This document shows positions 51,480 to 64,000 of a stretch of 64,000 bases of DNA, piece after piece. The stretch lies in NCBI GenBank assembly GCA_965153455.1, contig OZ234493.1, positions 8,422,213 to 8,486,212 of the forward strand, given 5' to 3'. This DNA is from Sphagnum compactum (taxonomy: Eukaryota; Bryophyta; Sphagnopsida; Sphagnales). The translations under genes were made by a program, and so were the position numbers. How positions within the stretch are numbered: the first letter of the stretch is position 1; every line of letters starts with the position of its first letter. Below the pieces are notes generated by a model. It did no database searches. It saw only the letters and a list, made by a program, of their open reading frames with translations, and was not told the origin of the DNA.

Positions 51480-51730
51480 AGAACACGCGTCTTTTACAAC
51501 CTAAAACCTAAACCATGCACTCCATCATAAATTATCAATTTGTAGAGAGATTAACTTTAATTTAATCTAAACCTTAAACCTTAACTAAATTTTGTGTCCT
51601 GCCTAAATCTTGAGCCTTACCCTAAAAGAAATATGTACTTGAAACCTAAATATTAAAGTTGAACCTTAACTTTTTTCTAATTAGGCCTAAATCATGAACC
51701 CTAAAAGTTGAGGCCTAGGACTTAAACCAT
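51480..51730. repeat. Degenerate telomere-like CCTAAA motifs
   Basis: Scattered CCTAAA, CCCTAAA and CCTTAAA phrases (for example at 51499, 51568, 51603, 51620 and 51689) recall the plant telomere unit CCCTAAA, but spacing is irregular and no uninterrupted array exists. Confidence 0.35.
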
Positions 51731-51739
51731 TTAATTATA

Positions 51740-54700
51740 TAAGATTTTTTTGGTTATACTATTGTGTGTCCAATTCTTTTCTTAGGTTTTATTTAAGTCT
51801 ACAATTTAATTTCCAAAGTGTTATACTTTTGTATGATTATTTTTTTAAGTATAAACAATGGTGAGTTTTTCTTTTTGATTATTTATATATTTGTTCTATA
51901 TTCTTTGGTTTTATTTGTTCTTGTTATTTTTGTTTGTATGGACAACAAACAAGTTGCTTGTTGGCAATTTTGCAATTATAATTGTTTTTTCATGGTATAT
52001 TTGTATATTTTGTTCTCATTTTGTCTATTGTCATTTTTTGTGTTTTCTATTTTTTATACATATGATTTATGTTTTTTTGTTGTTTATAACTTCCTTTTGT
52101 TTTATTTTGCAAGATTATGTGTATTTCCTTGTTTTTACAACTAACTTAGATGCTAGTTTGAACAAAAATAAATGACCAAGGTCCATTCACAGTTGGGGTA
52201 TCAAAAAAAGGAGAAAAGACTAGGACTTTCTTAAGGTTACTTTCTACAAATATTGTTTACATGAAACAAATTTAAGTAAAAAAAACTTGAATGGTCCAAA
52301 ATACGACAATTCATGTGGTGGTGGTGATTTTTCACATGTGTACATAGTTGTGCATGAATATTTTGATTTGCAAGAAGAAATGCAAAAAATGCCAAAATGG
52401 GTTTTAAAAATCAACTAAACATGTTCTTTGCATGATTTTCTTACACATGTGACATGCATCTAAAGTTAATTTTTTTGAACCTAATGAATATATAAAAACT
52501 AGCCAAATGATTTAATAAAGGAATCATTTCCCTTGCAACCCTTTGTTTCAAATTTTGAATATTGTGAAATTATCATATGATTTTTTCTTCATCAAATTGA
52601 CTTAATGAACATGGAGTTGCATAGAGGGAAAACATGGTTATCTTATACATAAAATTTGAAATCAATTGCATCATTTATGCACTCCTTTTGCATTCTTTTA
52701 TAAAAGAATTGTTATATGGACAACTAATTGTAAATTGGTCAAGGACTCAAAAGGATTTTTATAACATCCAAAAATTATTGGATTTTTTTTAAAGCTTTTT
52801 TTCTCAATTTCTAATGATTACACAATAATACGCCATAGTTGCAATATATTGGACATTATGAAAAAATTATGGCAAAGGTTCTAACGATTGGAACTACTTT
52901 TATTAAACAACTTTATAGATCCCTTCCTTGTTTCATTGGGATTTGTTGCTACTCATTTGATTTAGGCCTTCATTTAAGGACATAATTTAGAAAAGGTGAT
53001 CTTATTTTCAAAAACAAGATGAAACATATTGATTCTGGTTGTTTTTTGTATGTTTTCTAACCTGGGTGTGGGTGCATAAAGGGCATGGGCTACAATGGGC
53101 AAAATCCAATATGGATTGAGGATCAAATCCCCTTCATGTCACTTTGTGCTTTTTATTTTGTCCTTTTTTTATGTGACCTTTGTTTGGTTCTATTTTTGTG
53201 CAAAGCTTTCTCCTTATTGGGATGTTTTTCCCTTATTTGATTTGGAATAGTTGTTGGTTGCACATAGGGTTTTGCACATTTAGGTTTATGGTCCTTGTGA
53301 ATGTAAATGGTTGAAGTTTTTTTTGTTTTTGTAATTAGACTAAGAATCAAGCATCATCAACATAATGTTATGTGATTTTTGATGTACATTCATGGATAAA
53401 AACAACTTGCAAGTCTCACAAAAGATTTTAAAGATGAATGTACATGGTTGAGAGCTTTGGTTAATGAAGTGTTCTCTATTGAATCTTGTAAAAAAGTTGC
53501 AAGGGATGAAAAGCTTGTAGATAATAGTATAGAAGGTAGGAATGGGGCTTAAGTTGTAATAACATAATTAGCAAGGTAATAATAATAATTTAGATAGGAA
53601 GATTTTTTTCAACATCACCAACAAATGAAAATTTCACCATTGAAGAGTCATTTCCTTCCACTATTTAGTTGAAAGATGAAGGTAAGCCCTAGCTTGGTCG
53701 ACATTTTAATGTTTTATGCTTGTAGGTTGAAAATTCAATCTTGCAAAACATTCATGGTGTTGTATACAAAACCAATGCAGTTGAAATTATAATTTGGGTT
53801 TAATTCCTGAAGTAGATATTGACTAAGCCTTGATGTCAAGTTTCCTCAAGGAATATAAGAAAGTGAATTGAATGTTGAAACCATCCTGCAAATGTGTATT
53901 TAAACACATGTTTTTGGAAATTTATATACGTGTTCACTCTTGGTACTTACGACAATAATCCTTTTTGTAGAAATATACAAACAAGTGAATGCATCATTGA
54001 CATACCAAATGTAGTTGACTTGGTTTTTCCTTCATCTTTCTTAGCTTGAAAGTTTTCTTCCATCATTCACTTATTCTAAAGTACCAATGAGATGGTCAAA
54101 GTTGTTAAATATATCATTTATGGGAACTTAATTATGTTCTTTGCCATCCATATTTTTGTGTTGCATATAGTGAGGAAGGCAAACATCATAATAAAGAAAG
54201 TCATTTTAAATTTACATTTTTTTCATTGAATTTAGTTGCAAAATAACAAGTAACCCAAGTCATTCCCTTATGGCTCTTTTTCTTTTTGTAAGGTCCCAAT
54301 TGGTCTATATGTTAGTAAAGTAACATATGTGTGTGGGAGAGGCTAATCAATGGAACAAGTTATATGACTTCAAGAAATAGTTGTAGTAAGGTGTTCAAAT
54401 ATGGATAATGTATCTAACTTGGTCACATTGTTTTTGGCCTTTTCTTTTGTCCAAATTAAGAAAATTGAAGACATCTTGGACCTTGTTCAATGCTAAGATC
54501 AACATCTTTGCAACACCTTCCACATGTGTTGATTTCCTTTTCTCACTTGTATACAAAATTTGGTGTCTTGTAATTGAATTTCACAACAAAAAACAAATGG
54601 GTTGTGAATGGTGCTTTTGCAACATTTTTTTTTTGGTATGGTGAAGTTCATTGATTGTATAAATTTTGACATGTATAAGATATGGCCACTCTAACAATAC

Positions 54701-57570
54701 ATGTGTCAAAGGTCCTTGTCTAGAACTATGGAATATTCATATTTTTGTGGCTCTTGATATGTTTGACTTTTTGCACAATAAATACTTCTTACCAACAAGA
54801 TATTATATGATGTTTTTATCCTAGATACAAATTGTGATGGAAATGCATTTGCAAAATTATTTTAGTATGTTTACTCAAATTAACAAAAAGTTTAAAAAAT
54901 ATGGAATATCTAGGTAGGTTTTAGGTTCAATGGTAATTGTCAACTTGGATATTGCAAGTGATGGATTGGATGAAAATTTTATTTTGGGTTACAATTGCTC
55001 TATTCTATTGTTCATATTGTTGTTCTTTTGTAGATGGAGAGCTTTAACCAAGTCATGAAGGGCTTGCTTTGAAGGAATGTCAGGAGTTTCTAGTTTTGGT
55101 GTTCATAAAGGTTATCATGTCAAATTCAAATGTGTATGTGACATTTTGTTAGTAATGTGGTCACAAATACAAGGGCGGTGCTTCTACTTCTAGGCCAAAG
55201 ATAGGCACCTTCAATACTCATTCATGTTTTGCCTCAACTAGTTGTTATTAAGGTTTTCTTTTCATTATTTGCCATAAACGTGCAAGGAAGATTCATGAAG
55301 TAGCTATTAGAATGTTAAGAAAGCTCGTGAAATATGATACATTGTTAGGTTCTATAATCAGCTTGAAGTAGTTCGTGTCCTAAAAAAAGGCACAAAAGTT
55401 GAATGTTTTATTTGAGCTAGTAACCTCTCGTGTTGAAGCACTTGTTGCCACCATTCTACATTGTGCAAATTCCAATAGTCGCATAAACTCAAAGCTTGAA
55501 AAATGGTGTAGCCACATGAACATACAACATTATGCAAGTTCTTGTCATAGAGTTATGAACATACACAAATTCTCATATCCACATCTAGAGAGATAAACAT
55601 ACTTGGGTGTGGCCAATTAAATGCACCTACCCAAATTAAAAAGAACCTCTTTGGCATGCCACCACACATGAATCGAAGCCATCCACCTTACTTGTGAAAT
55701 CCTTAAAAAAAACATTGGTTTGGAGGGGTCAACATAAATCAATAAAAGAAGTGTCATCAATGAAGCTTTAAAATATGCATATTACATTTTTCCGCTTCAA
55801 ATTGCCATTCAAAAGGTTAATGTTTTACAAATCAAATGAATCAAAAGGCCATTCTCTTCGAATTATGTTTCAAGAAGCATCAAAATAAAATTAATAAACC
55901 TAACAAACATGTAATGTAATGAATGAGATGGGTTAACGAATCCAAAATGGTTTTAACCTTTACATGTTCATATATGAATATATGTCATCACCAAAAATGA
56001 TGTATTTTGGCACTAAACTTAATTCTTAAATTTTCCATTAAGACACAAGTGTGCCACATTTTTAAAGAAATTGGAGATTTCATCAATGTAACAAACTTTT
56101 AAAAATAGCTCATATATTCATGAAATACATCAATCATTAAATGGTGAAAAAAAGGGTGCATTTGTAATGCTAGAAGGCATAACAAGTAGCCTTATTTGTG
56201 CTAGCACAACTAGCCTTAAAATAGCTAAATTAAAATTAAAAATTAAAAAATGAAATAATTTGTAAGAGTTTCAATTGCCAAAAGTGGGGAAAATTTAGTA
56301 AAATTTGCGAAATTCCTTTTTTTCCCCCCCCAATAAGTAGCCAAAATTATGAAAGTATCATTAATAATTTGTACTTCATATCTAGTTTATTGCCAGATTT
56401 GACTAAATCTTTCCCGGGATGGTCATCACTTTTGCTACATCTTCCTATGGATGATCATCACTTTGGCTGGATCACAAAATTCTTTAAAAAACCGCTGATA
56501 ACAACATGCTCAAAATGACCATAAAATGCTTAATTTTTTTGTTCTTTATCCTTCACTTTGATACACAATGGATGGAATTATTCAACATCATCAATTATGG
56601 GTGGAATTATTCAACATCATCAATTATGGATGAATTGGATGTTCATGGATGACCTCTCTGTAAGCAATAAGTATCTAAATAACTCTGGTGAGCATTCCAT
56701 TTTTTGAAACAACCCAAAACAATGGAGGAAAAAATATACCGGGTGACATGCCTAATTGCACTTAAAAAATAAATTGGAACGGGTCTTTACATATCTATGA
56801 AATTGTAGAAAAACTACAATTTTGGCTGCAACAACCCAACACTGGTATACATTGGTTTAGAAAACCCATCCAGCTTATGTTGATCTAGTCTGCATCACAA
56901 GCATCAAACACAATCTTGGATCAAGCAATTTTGGCTACAAATTGTTGAAGTTCAACACTTGATGTCTGATATGCAATTTGCTACCATTTGTGCCACTTAA
57001 AATTTTGCACTAATGAGACTTCCGCTTGAACCAGTGTTGATACCTGAATAGTATAAGAAGAAAAAAAAACTCTACAATTATTACTATCTGGAACTGCCAA
57101 CCACAACTTTGACAAATTATTAATAGCAGCCTGGACTTTTATTTTGGGAAAAAGAAAAAGAAAAAGAAAAAGAAACTCAGTACCCAACTGGTCCTACTTT
57201 TGTCAAAAAGATGTTATGACCACAAACCTGGCTGTCAAGTCATCACTCACATGCACGCCATAGATATCGGGTTCTGGAGATTGCAACATATAAAATAACA
57301 TAGATAATCAGCAACTGCCTACCATGACAGCACCTCTGTTTCCTTTCAGCAGAGACAACATTATGATCCTTCTGAACACTCTACTTCATCAGGCAAGAGA
57401 GTTCACGAAAATGAAAAATGGTGGGTCACATATGAGTTCAACCAGGTAACCAGGTAAAGTTCAATCACTTTACAGCTTGTAAAGTGTTAGTGAAAATCTG
57501 GCAAGAAATGAACCCTGAATAGGTTGATTGCATTGAGTTGTGCAGCAACTTTATCTTTCTGTGTAGTCTC
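51740..57570. other. AT-rich intergenic DNA; includes family C copy 2
   Basis: No gene is recognised. The long T-rich frame at 51818-52175 is low complexity. A family C copy lies at about 56270-56490 (GACTAAATCTTTCCC, then GGATGATCATCACTTTGGCT). A duplicated phrase GGAATTATTCAACATCATCAATTATGG occurs near 56575 and 56603. The stretch 55000-55600 has a few longer broken frames with no assignable family. Confidence 0.4.
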
Positions 57571-57574
57571 CCAT

Positions 57575-60250
57575 CTAGCAACCAGGGCCAGAACAAAACC
57601 TGGCTGTGACTTCAAGTATCTGCGCCTCTAGATTTTCCAAACTCCCTGCGTCCCTACCTGTCATCTGCATCCAAATACAATAAGCAATTAAAAGTCTCTG
57701 CCAAAGGCCATACATGAGCACCCACATTCCTAGATGCAAAATTTGTGCTGGCTATGCACATCAACATTTCTTGATTTATCCAACATGGACAACACTAGAA
57801 ACACGTAGGAATTCTAGAGAGGGACTCAGAGGATATTCCTTTCATGAACAGAAGAAAGAATGCACCGTGTCTGCTGATGATCAGACAATTACTATTTTCT
57901 TCTCGTAATTACATACTGGCTCCTTCGACAGAAGGACACCTTTTCACCATTGTGACATGGTTTATTATATTCTTTCCCAATGGAGAAGCCTCTCAACATG
58001 TAAACTTTTGGATCAGTGACATCTTGCATGTACCATGTGACAGACAAAATACACTACTTACAGTTTGGCCATATTGTTGTACAAGCACTTGTGATCAACT
58101 GTAATGGGACTGACAGAGCATAAAAAAAGATTTCGGAAGAATTTCTCAAACCTGTGCAATAAAAGTGCAAGTTGCCTGCTCAGATCCATTGATGGCTGTA
58201 ATGTTGGAGTAGATGATGTTCAGACCCAATGCATCAAGGGCTTTGCTGAGTTGCAATAGTGACCCTGGTTTTCTTTGGCATGAAACTTGCACATTGTACA
58301 TTCCTTCCAGTTCTGATACTGAAATCTGCCCAGCAAAAAAATTGTCAGGTTAACACAGCTCTTGGAATTTGTCCTCAATATTTCATCTTCTGTGAAAAAT
58401 ACCATGTATCTTCTTCTATACATGACACATAAGATTCATTAGTTTTGACAAAACCTGGTTGCTTTGGTGGGGCTGGTGGTCAACAGCAGCATGTGGCTCT
58501 TGGTTTTTGTGGTTAAGGTAGTAGACATTGTCTTTAGCTGTGCCTTGATATTCTCCATTTATACCTCCATTGACTTCATCATCCTCAGATTGGCCACCAT
58601 TAACAATGTTTGAGCTTCTTTTCTCCACACTCAAAAATGAGATCATCTTCTCATCCTTCACAACGTCATCCTCAAGCATTTTCAGTTGCTCCTCAAGATT
58701 CTGCAAGTATGTGATCGCATCTGCCAAAATTGAAGCTTTGTCCATCTGCACCAATAACACATGCTATTTCAGCACAGCAGCTTGGTCAGAGATTCACAAA
58801 TCTGATAGCAGAGAACATAGTCAATATATCTAGTCTTTGTCAAAGGACCATCCCAGACCTGAACCCATTGGAACTGGTGTTCGTGATTTTGCATCTGAAT
58901 TTGAGTTTGAATTTGAGTTTTTGAGATTCCTCTTGTGAAAACACCATGACAGTTTGGGGTATTCACCAATTTGTAGTCCAATCAGGACATATGCCACATC
59001 TAGTCAGATACTGGGTGACTGCCCCTGTATGTGGATGGCATAGATGAGTACATCCTAACCAAATCTAGTTTGGTCACACTTCCCAATCTCCAGATTTGAA
59101 ATGGGAAAATACAAAGAGTAGGAGACACAGCCAGTTTCCTCTCATACAATGGCCTGTTCATAGCCTCTGTAATCAACACCTGACATCAGGTAAGCAATGA
59201 GAACCCACCCAAAATGGAATAGTTTTTTTGTGGTTGAATCTCAAATCTCACCTTGCTGATGATGGGCACAACTGATCGCAATCTGTACAAGCTTTGATTA
59301 AGTTTCTTCCTTCGATTGCGTTCTGACACAAGATTTCTGGACATAAAAGTTCCTGCCAATATTTGCTCAAACCCACCCTCAATCTCCTCATGTTCCTCCA
59401 GTTGATCCATTGCAGATTCCCATATATCATCTTGTCCAGTGTTGTTTTGTGTTCTCTCACTACCCATGTGGTTCCCTTGTGGATATTGTCTACAATCTTG
59501 AGGTTCAAGACTTTCTGCAAGTTGCCTAGCAGTCATGTTATGGTCAGGAGGAGATCCATGCAGACTGGACTGGGACTGACATAATTTGATACCTGCAGCA
59601 GTGTGAAATTGATTGCACCACGATCCCTGCATCTCAACACGACCAGGAAGACTTTTGCAGGTTGCATTCCTCAACGAAATTCTCTCTTGGACTGCTGCAA
59701 AGCCCTTGTTCTCATCAGACCGAGTTTGAAAGTTCCTACTCTGTATCTGCTCAGAACCATGTGATTCAGTGCAGGATGTAACTAAAGCAGGTAAAGGTGC
59801 ACAGACTTGATCATCCCTAGTGGCATCCAGTGGACATAAGTTATGTTTGCTTATTGTATTCCTTACAGCTGGATGTAGTGGTCTGTTCTGCAATCCAGCA
59901 GCCTGTCTGCACCTTGACGATTCCATAGTGCTAAGGACTATGTTCAGGATTTCTCCAGAGACATAATTTGTCCCTGAGGAATTGTTTGGAAGCACCACAG
60001 GTGAAGAAGATAAGACTGGAGACTCTAGCTGTTGTGTGCAAAAATCTTGTGGTACAAACATAGGGTCTCTACCAAATTGCACTGGCAGAGGCACATTTGC
60101 AGCAGATGTTCTGAGAGATTGCTCCACTCCCGTCAGACTTTCCCATGTCTCTTCCCTTGGGCCATCCCCACTGGCCATTCCTGGGCATTTTTCCAGACAC
60201 ACCAAAAGCTCCATGTTAGAGATGGGGGCTACTACTGCAGACAAGCCCAT
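57575..60250 (-). CDS. bHLH transcription factor with C-terminal ACT-like domain, 4 exons, about 517 aa
   Basis: Exons, high to low: 60250-59252, 58745-58455, 58325-58152, 57664-57575. All introns are GT-AG and phase 0, totalling 1554 nt. The start is the first ATG after an in-frame TAG. Residues 1-300 are Ser/Gln-rich without a known domain. The bHLH covers about 304-361 and is split by an intron after VVPIISK: basic part NLVSERNRRKKLN, then KASILADAITYLQNLEEQL. The Glu and Arg residues that contact the E-box are kept; the usual first His is Asn. Residues 431 to about 505 look like the ACT-like fold of plant bHLHs (VQVSCQRKPGSLLQLSKALD, then LNIIYSNI). The last exon (LENLEAQILEVTARF) is inferred from splice sites and plausibility. 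The subfamily resembles ICE1/AMS/bHLH35-type factors; no closer assignment is safe. Confidence 0.9.
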
Positions 60251-60259
60251 AATGTGAAA

Positions 60260-61940
60260 CTAGTTTTAGGATTCCACTCATAGACTGAATTCTTCAATCA
60301 GGTCCAGAAATTTCTGCAGCCCAGCAAGGCCAGACACATGATGGGTACGTTGAAAACTCAGGGTTTGCTGTTGCCTTCACCATGAAAAGATGGTTGGATG
60401 CAACAAGGCTGTGTTTCACACTGTATTGAAGCTGTGTGAAAACCTGGGGGCTTCAGTCCTTGGATGAAGAGCCATAAGGACAAAGGGACACTCAGTTATG
60501 CTTGCTCAACAGTACTTCACAACACATTTCTGCAAAGAATACAATCAGGTGACGGCAGACTTGCAGCTAACCTTGCACAGGTTGACAATGGTGGGGAGTG
60601 GACCTAGACAGGGGGAACTGCTCTCTTGAGTCAATAAAGCTGTGCCAATCACCAGCTTGTGCTCTATTTTCAGAGCTGCAGCCACCCACAAAATCAAAGA
60701 CATGTTCAACCATACACTTGAAGAAGTCATTTGAAACTTTTGAGCATTTGTGTGGCAATAACTCAAGGTGGCTTGCTCTGCTCCATCATGATGTCAGGGC
60801 CCCCTATAGGATCCTTGAGAGTTTGAAAGGTAGATACCGAGGCCTAATTAAAGCTGTGACTAACAATAATGGTGCCCAGAGTTGACAACTTCTTTGCCAG
60901 CTCCTGCTGCTGAAGGTGCGAATCTGTTTGACATATGTGACCTTAAGATCCTCCAGTCTCTTCCCCCTTCCACTACAAATCAAGCTATTTTGTTCAAAAA
61001 AACATTATTTCATGAACACACACCTGAGCAGCTGCTCTGGGTAACAGCAACTAGTTTAGCCTCAACTCCTGTGATACTTGTGATGCAATCTTCAACTTTC
61101 TTGTTGATCAATCAACATCTGCAGGCAAGGAAACAAAACCCACATGAACTGTGATCAAAGGTCAAATATACCCTGCTCCATCACCTGTCATTTAAGACTT
61201 AATCCTTAAATCCAATCTTCAATTTTGCAAAACAACAAAAGCATAGTGCGGCAGCAATTTGACCTGCAAGCTCTTCTGAAAGGAAAGACCACTAAGTCTT
61301 AAAATCCAATTTTCAATTAGTGCCACTTTTGCAACAAAAAGAGAACACAAAAGACTAGTGAAGCATCGTCATTTGAGCTGCAACAGCTCTTCCAAAGAGA
61401 AAGACCTAAGTCTTCAATTCAATCTTCAATAGGCCTCTTTGCTGCTGCAGCAGCAGCAGCAGCATCAGCAGGAAAGAGGACACAAAAGCATACTACAACG
61501 TTTATTTGAGCTGCTGCAACTCTTCCAAACAGAAAGTCCCAAGTCTTAAATCCAAAATATTCAATAGGCGTCTTTACTGAAGCAACAAGAAAGAGGACTC
61601 AAAGCATAGAGTGCTGCTGCAGCAGCAGCAAGCTCTTCCCATCCCAATTATCATCTAGGTCAAAAAGCTTGCATTAACAACCCTATTGAAATTTTTTTCT
61701 CTCTAAAAAAGAAGCAAAACTCCAGAGAGTAGCTAGAAGAGCAAAGAGTTAACCTTCCAAACTGCATAAATCCAAATGATAGGATCACCTGGAGCTTGAA
61801 CTCTGGAGCTTGAAATGTGGATGCACCACGCATCTCTCCCTCTCCTCCCGCGGCACACACAGAGAGCAGAAGAAAAGCACCAAGAAAAAAAACCCTAGAA
61901 ATAAATAATAATAATTTCAATTTCAATTTTAAATTAATTA
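60260..61940 (-). promoter_or_regulatory. Upstream region and probable leader of the bHLH gene, with a tandem array
   Basis: At 61205-61640 four units of about 95-135 bp share AAGTCTTAAATCCAATCTTCAAT(AGG), GCTCTTCCAAA-AGAAAG and CACAAAAGCAT, and carry (CAG)n/(CTG)n tracts of varying length. A purine/pyrimidine-rich zone near 61840-61880 could be the transcription start; TTCAAGCTCCAG is doubled there just before a possible donor (CTCCAG/GTGATC at about 61788). This is inference. Confidence 0.4.
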
Positions 61941-62059
61941 AATTAAAAATAGAGCTCTTCTAGGGGCTACTTTTTGCTACAAATAGTTACTACAGGGGCC
62001 CGCAATGATTTTTTATATTTTATTTTATATTTTATTTTTCCTGTTTTTGCTCTTTCCAA

Positions 62060-62340
62060 TTTTGTGATTTAGATGAAGTGGCGATTGTGGCGATTATCCA
62101 TAAGATGATTTAGTCAGATTTGGCGACAAGAAAATATCAAAGTAAAAAAAAAAAACAATCTTTAGCATCCTTCTATAATTTTAGCCACTTGGGATAGAAT
62201 CTAGTAATTTGTTTCAAAAAATTAGATTTTTTTTTCAAATTTTTGGTGACTTAAAAAACTTCAAAAAACACTAAATTTTTGCCAATTTGATTATTTATTT
62301 TTTGCCATTTGGCAAAAAAATTTGCCCAAAAAAACACTGT
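62060..62340 (-). repeat. Dispersed repeat family C, copy 3
   Basis: On the minus strand it reads CTGACTAAATCATCTTATGG, then ATAATCGCCAC and ATCACAAAAT, matching the copies at 34700-35000 and 56270-56490. It lies just upstream of the bHLH region in the gene's orientation. Confidence 0.55.
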
Positions 62341-62569
62341 GTAACAAGTGCAGCTTCAAACTCATGTGTCTCCAATAATGGATGAATTTTGAAGATAGAC
62401 TCCATGCAGATTTTGTGGACATTCTTCCCTATCCATCCATTGACACAATATTCCAGAATGGAATTTGATTAGATATGTAATTCCCATTTTTTTAAACTAC
62501 CCTCTACCCAAGGACAATAGAGTTATCCGTAAAGTAAGAAAAACACAGCACCAGAAGAACCCTGAGTTT

Positions 62570-62717
62570 AATAGCATTCAATAGGGGAGGAAACTCATAA
62601 AAACCACCAATTTTGGTTGTAAACTGAGTTTCATCCTGTCTTTCCTGAGCGCCTGCACTGCTGCTACATATATTTCCACTGCTCCTAACTGTACAATTAC
62701 TATAATTAGTCTCGAAG
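62570..62717 (-). repeat. Palindrome-bearing dispersed repeat, copy 2
   Basis: This is the reverse-orientation copy of 48899-49050. The inverted repeat is kept with one arm mismatch (GGAGGAAACTCA at 62586-62597 against TGAGTTTCATCC at 62625-62636). Confidence 0.85.
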
Positions 62718-62829
62718 TGCCAAGATTGGTTGAGTTTTCCACAAGCTTCTATAGCTTGCTATTGTAAGAGGTGTAACAAGTTGTTTGGGTGGTGGGTTTT
62801 TTTCTTTTGGGTTATTACATAATGTAAAG

Positions 62830-63885
62830 GGCGTCGTGGTCGTCAGGCGTGGTCTGGCGTGGTCGTCAGGCGTGGTCGTGATGAAATGAAGCTTTTTTCA
62901 TTCATCATCTGACCCGTCCATCCCCCGGCAACGTCGTGGTCGTGAAGCTTCGGGATGAAATCAAGCTTTCCATGCAGACGTCGGGATGAAATGAAACTTT
63001 CCATCCGTCCGTCCGTCCGTCATCCATCCCGTCATCCGTCCCGTCATCCATCCAAACAGAACAAATATATATTTTGAAAAGGGAGAAAACTAGAAAAAAA
63101 ATAAAAACAGAAAAACACTTTAACAATTAGAAACTTTTTGTAAACACTTAAACATGAAACAAAAAAGGGAAATACAGTAAAATAATCTTAAAAGAAAATT
63201 AAAAAATAGATGACAAAAAATAAGAAACAAAACAGAGAGCAAAAGAAAGAAAAAAAAAACCATACTTGAAAAAAAAAAGAGGTTTGTCTTCTTTTTCCAA
63301 ACTTCAAACCTGCATCTAATCAAAAAAAAAATTATTTTTATTATAAAACATATTAGAAAAACTAGAATATTTTTTGGAAAGAAAATAGAAACTAAATAAA
63401 TAAAGGCATAATTTTTAAAAAAAATGAAGATAGACAAAATAAGAATAGAAAAAATTAAAACATGAAACAAACATAAACAAAAAAGTAAAACACAAAAACT
63501 ATAAAAAAGGAATGGAAACAAATGAAACAAGGAAAGGGAAATACAGTAAAATCACTTTAAAGAAAAAAAATTACAAAAAAGAAGAAACCAAATAAAGAGT
63601 AGGAAATAAGAAAAAATAAAACTTATAATAATGAAGAAAAACCCTACTTGAAAAAGAATGAGGTGTGTCTTCTTTCTCCAAACTTCAAACTTGCATCCAA
63701 GTAAACAAAAATACAAAAGTGAAAAAGAAACACTTTATTTTTATTTTACAAAATAATAATAAAAACAGAAAACACATAAAAATAAAAAATAAAAAAGATA
63801 AAAGTTTTTAAAAAAAACTAAAACATGAACCAAACATTGTTGAAATAACACACCTGTGCATTAGGCACGGGGTTCAAACTAGTTA
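62830..63885 (-). repeat. Dispersed repeat family A, full copy 3
   Basis: Reading the minus strand it matches 33716-34690: start ...TTTGAACCCCGTGCC near 63875, modules around GATGCAAGTTTGAAG (about 63700) and GATGCAGGTTTGAAG (about 63315), then ATGGATGACGGG repeats and TTTCATCCCGACG. The end here is longer, with repeated CAGGCGTGGTC phrases at 62840-62880. Orientation matches the bHLH gene. Confidence 0.85.
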
Positions 63886-64000
63886 ATGTTTAAAGGTGAT
63901 GTGTGGTGACAATGTCATTTGGGGTGTGGGGTAGCTCCATCGATAAAACAAGAAAACAAAATGGAAAAAAATGAAGAACTTACTTGCACAATACGACCGA
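63886..64000. other. Window end, no feature seen
   Basis: About 115 bp of unique-looking DNA after the family A start. Nothing is assigned. Confidence 0.4.

Noticed and set aside
51818-52175. Hydrophobic frames of 94-108 codons
   Set aside because: T-rich low-complexity DNA gives Phe/Leu/Tyr-rich peptides that mimic membrane proteins; no family.
55000-55600. Possible FAR1/MULE-type transposase remnant
   Set aside because: A few suggestive residues only; no motif could be placed.
63120-63530. 136-codon hydrophobic minus-strand frame
   Set aside because: Lies entirely in the T-rich part of repeat family A.

Overview
This window is nuclear DNA of a land plant. It holds five intron-containing or plant-type genes: a Mei2-like RNA-binding protein, a class II histone deacetylase fused to a plant-specific C-terminal domain, the inactive plastid Clp subunit ClpR1, mitochondrial TIM23, and a bHLH-ACT transcription factor. 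They sit in long AT-rich stretches full of decayed transposons and tandem repeats. A Penelope-like retroelement and Tigger/pogo-like transposon relics suggest a non-flowering lineage (fern, lycophyte or gymnosperm). That is inference; no marker in the window names the species.

Layout. 1-2384: 3' flank with a tandem duplication. 2385-12750: Mei2-like gene on the minus strand, with 12 coding exons and a probable non-coding leader exon. Its fourth coding intron carries a degenerate Penelope-like element between 51-bp direct repeats. 12.75-18.7 kb: GA- and G-rich promoter, microsatellites, a truncated copy of dispersed repeat 'family A', a probable MITE and a pyrimidine-rich minisatellite. 18.8-33.5 kb: a transposon graveyard (two Tigger/pogo-like DDE transposases and one LINE, all on the minus strand), an AT-rich GGGAAC-motif repeat family, and tandem arrays of 142-bp and 50-bp units. 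33.5-35.0 kb: a full family A copy followed by family C. 35.1-41.99 kb: histone deacetylase gene, plus strand, 14 coding exons. 43.4-45.1 kb: CLPR1, plus strand, 2 exons. 46.5-47.1 kb: TIM23, minus strand, intronless. 48.3-57.5 kb: no recognisable gene, but a palindromic repeat, SINE-like fragments and degenerate telomere-like motifs. 57.6-60.25 kb: bHLH-ACT gene, minus strand, 4 exons, with a tandemly repeated leader or promoter. 62.0-63.9 kb: family C, the palindromic repeat and a second full family A copy.

The genes do not form a pathway; they act in RNA regulation, chromatin, plastid proteolysis, mitochondrial import and transcription. What links some of them is the repeats. All three copies of family A lie upstream of a gene and in that gene's orientation (Mei2-like, HDA, bHLH). 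In two cases family C lies between the repeat and the gene. Exon coordinates below were read by hand from splice consensus, reading-frame continuity and remembered family alignments; no transcript or database was consulted.
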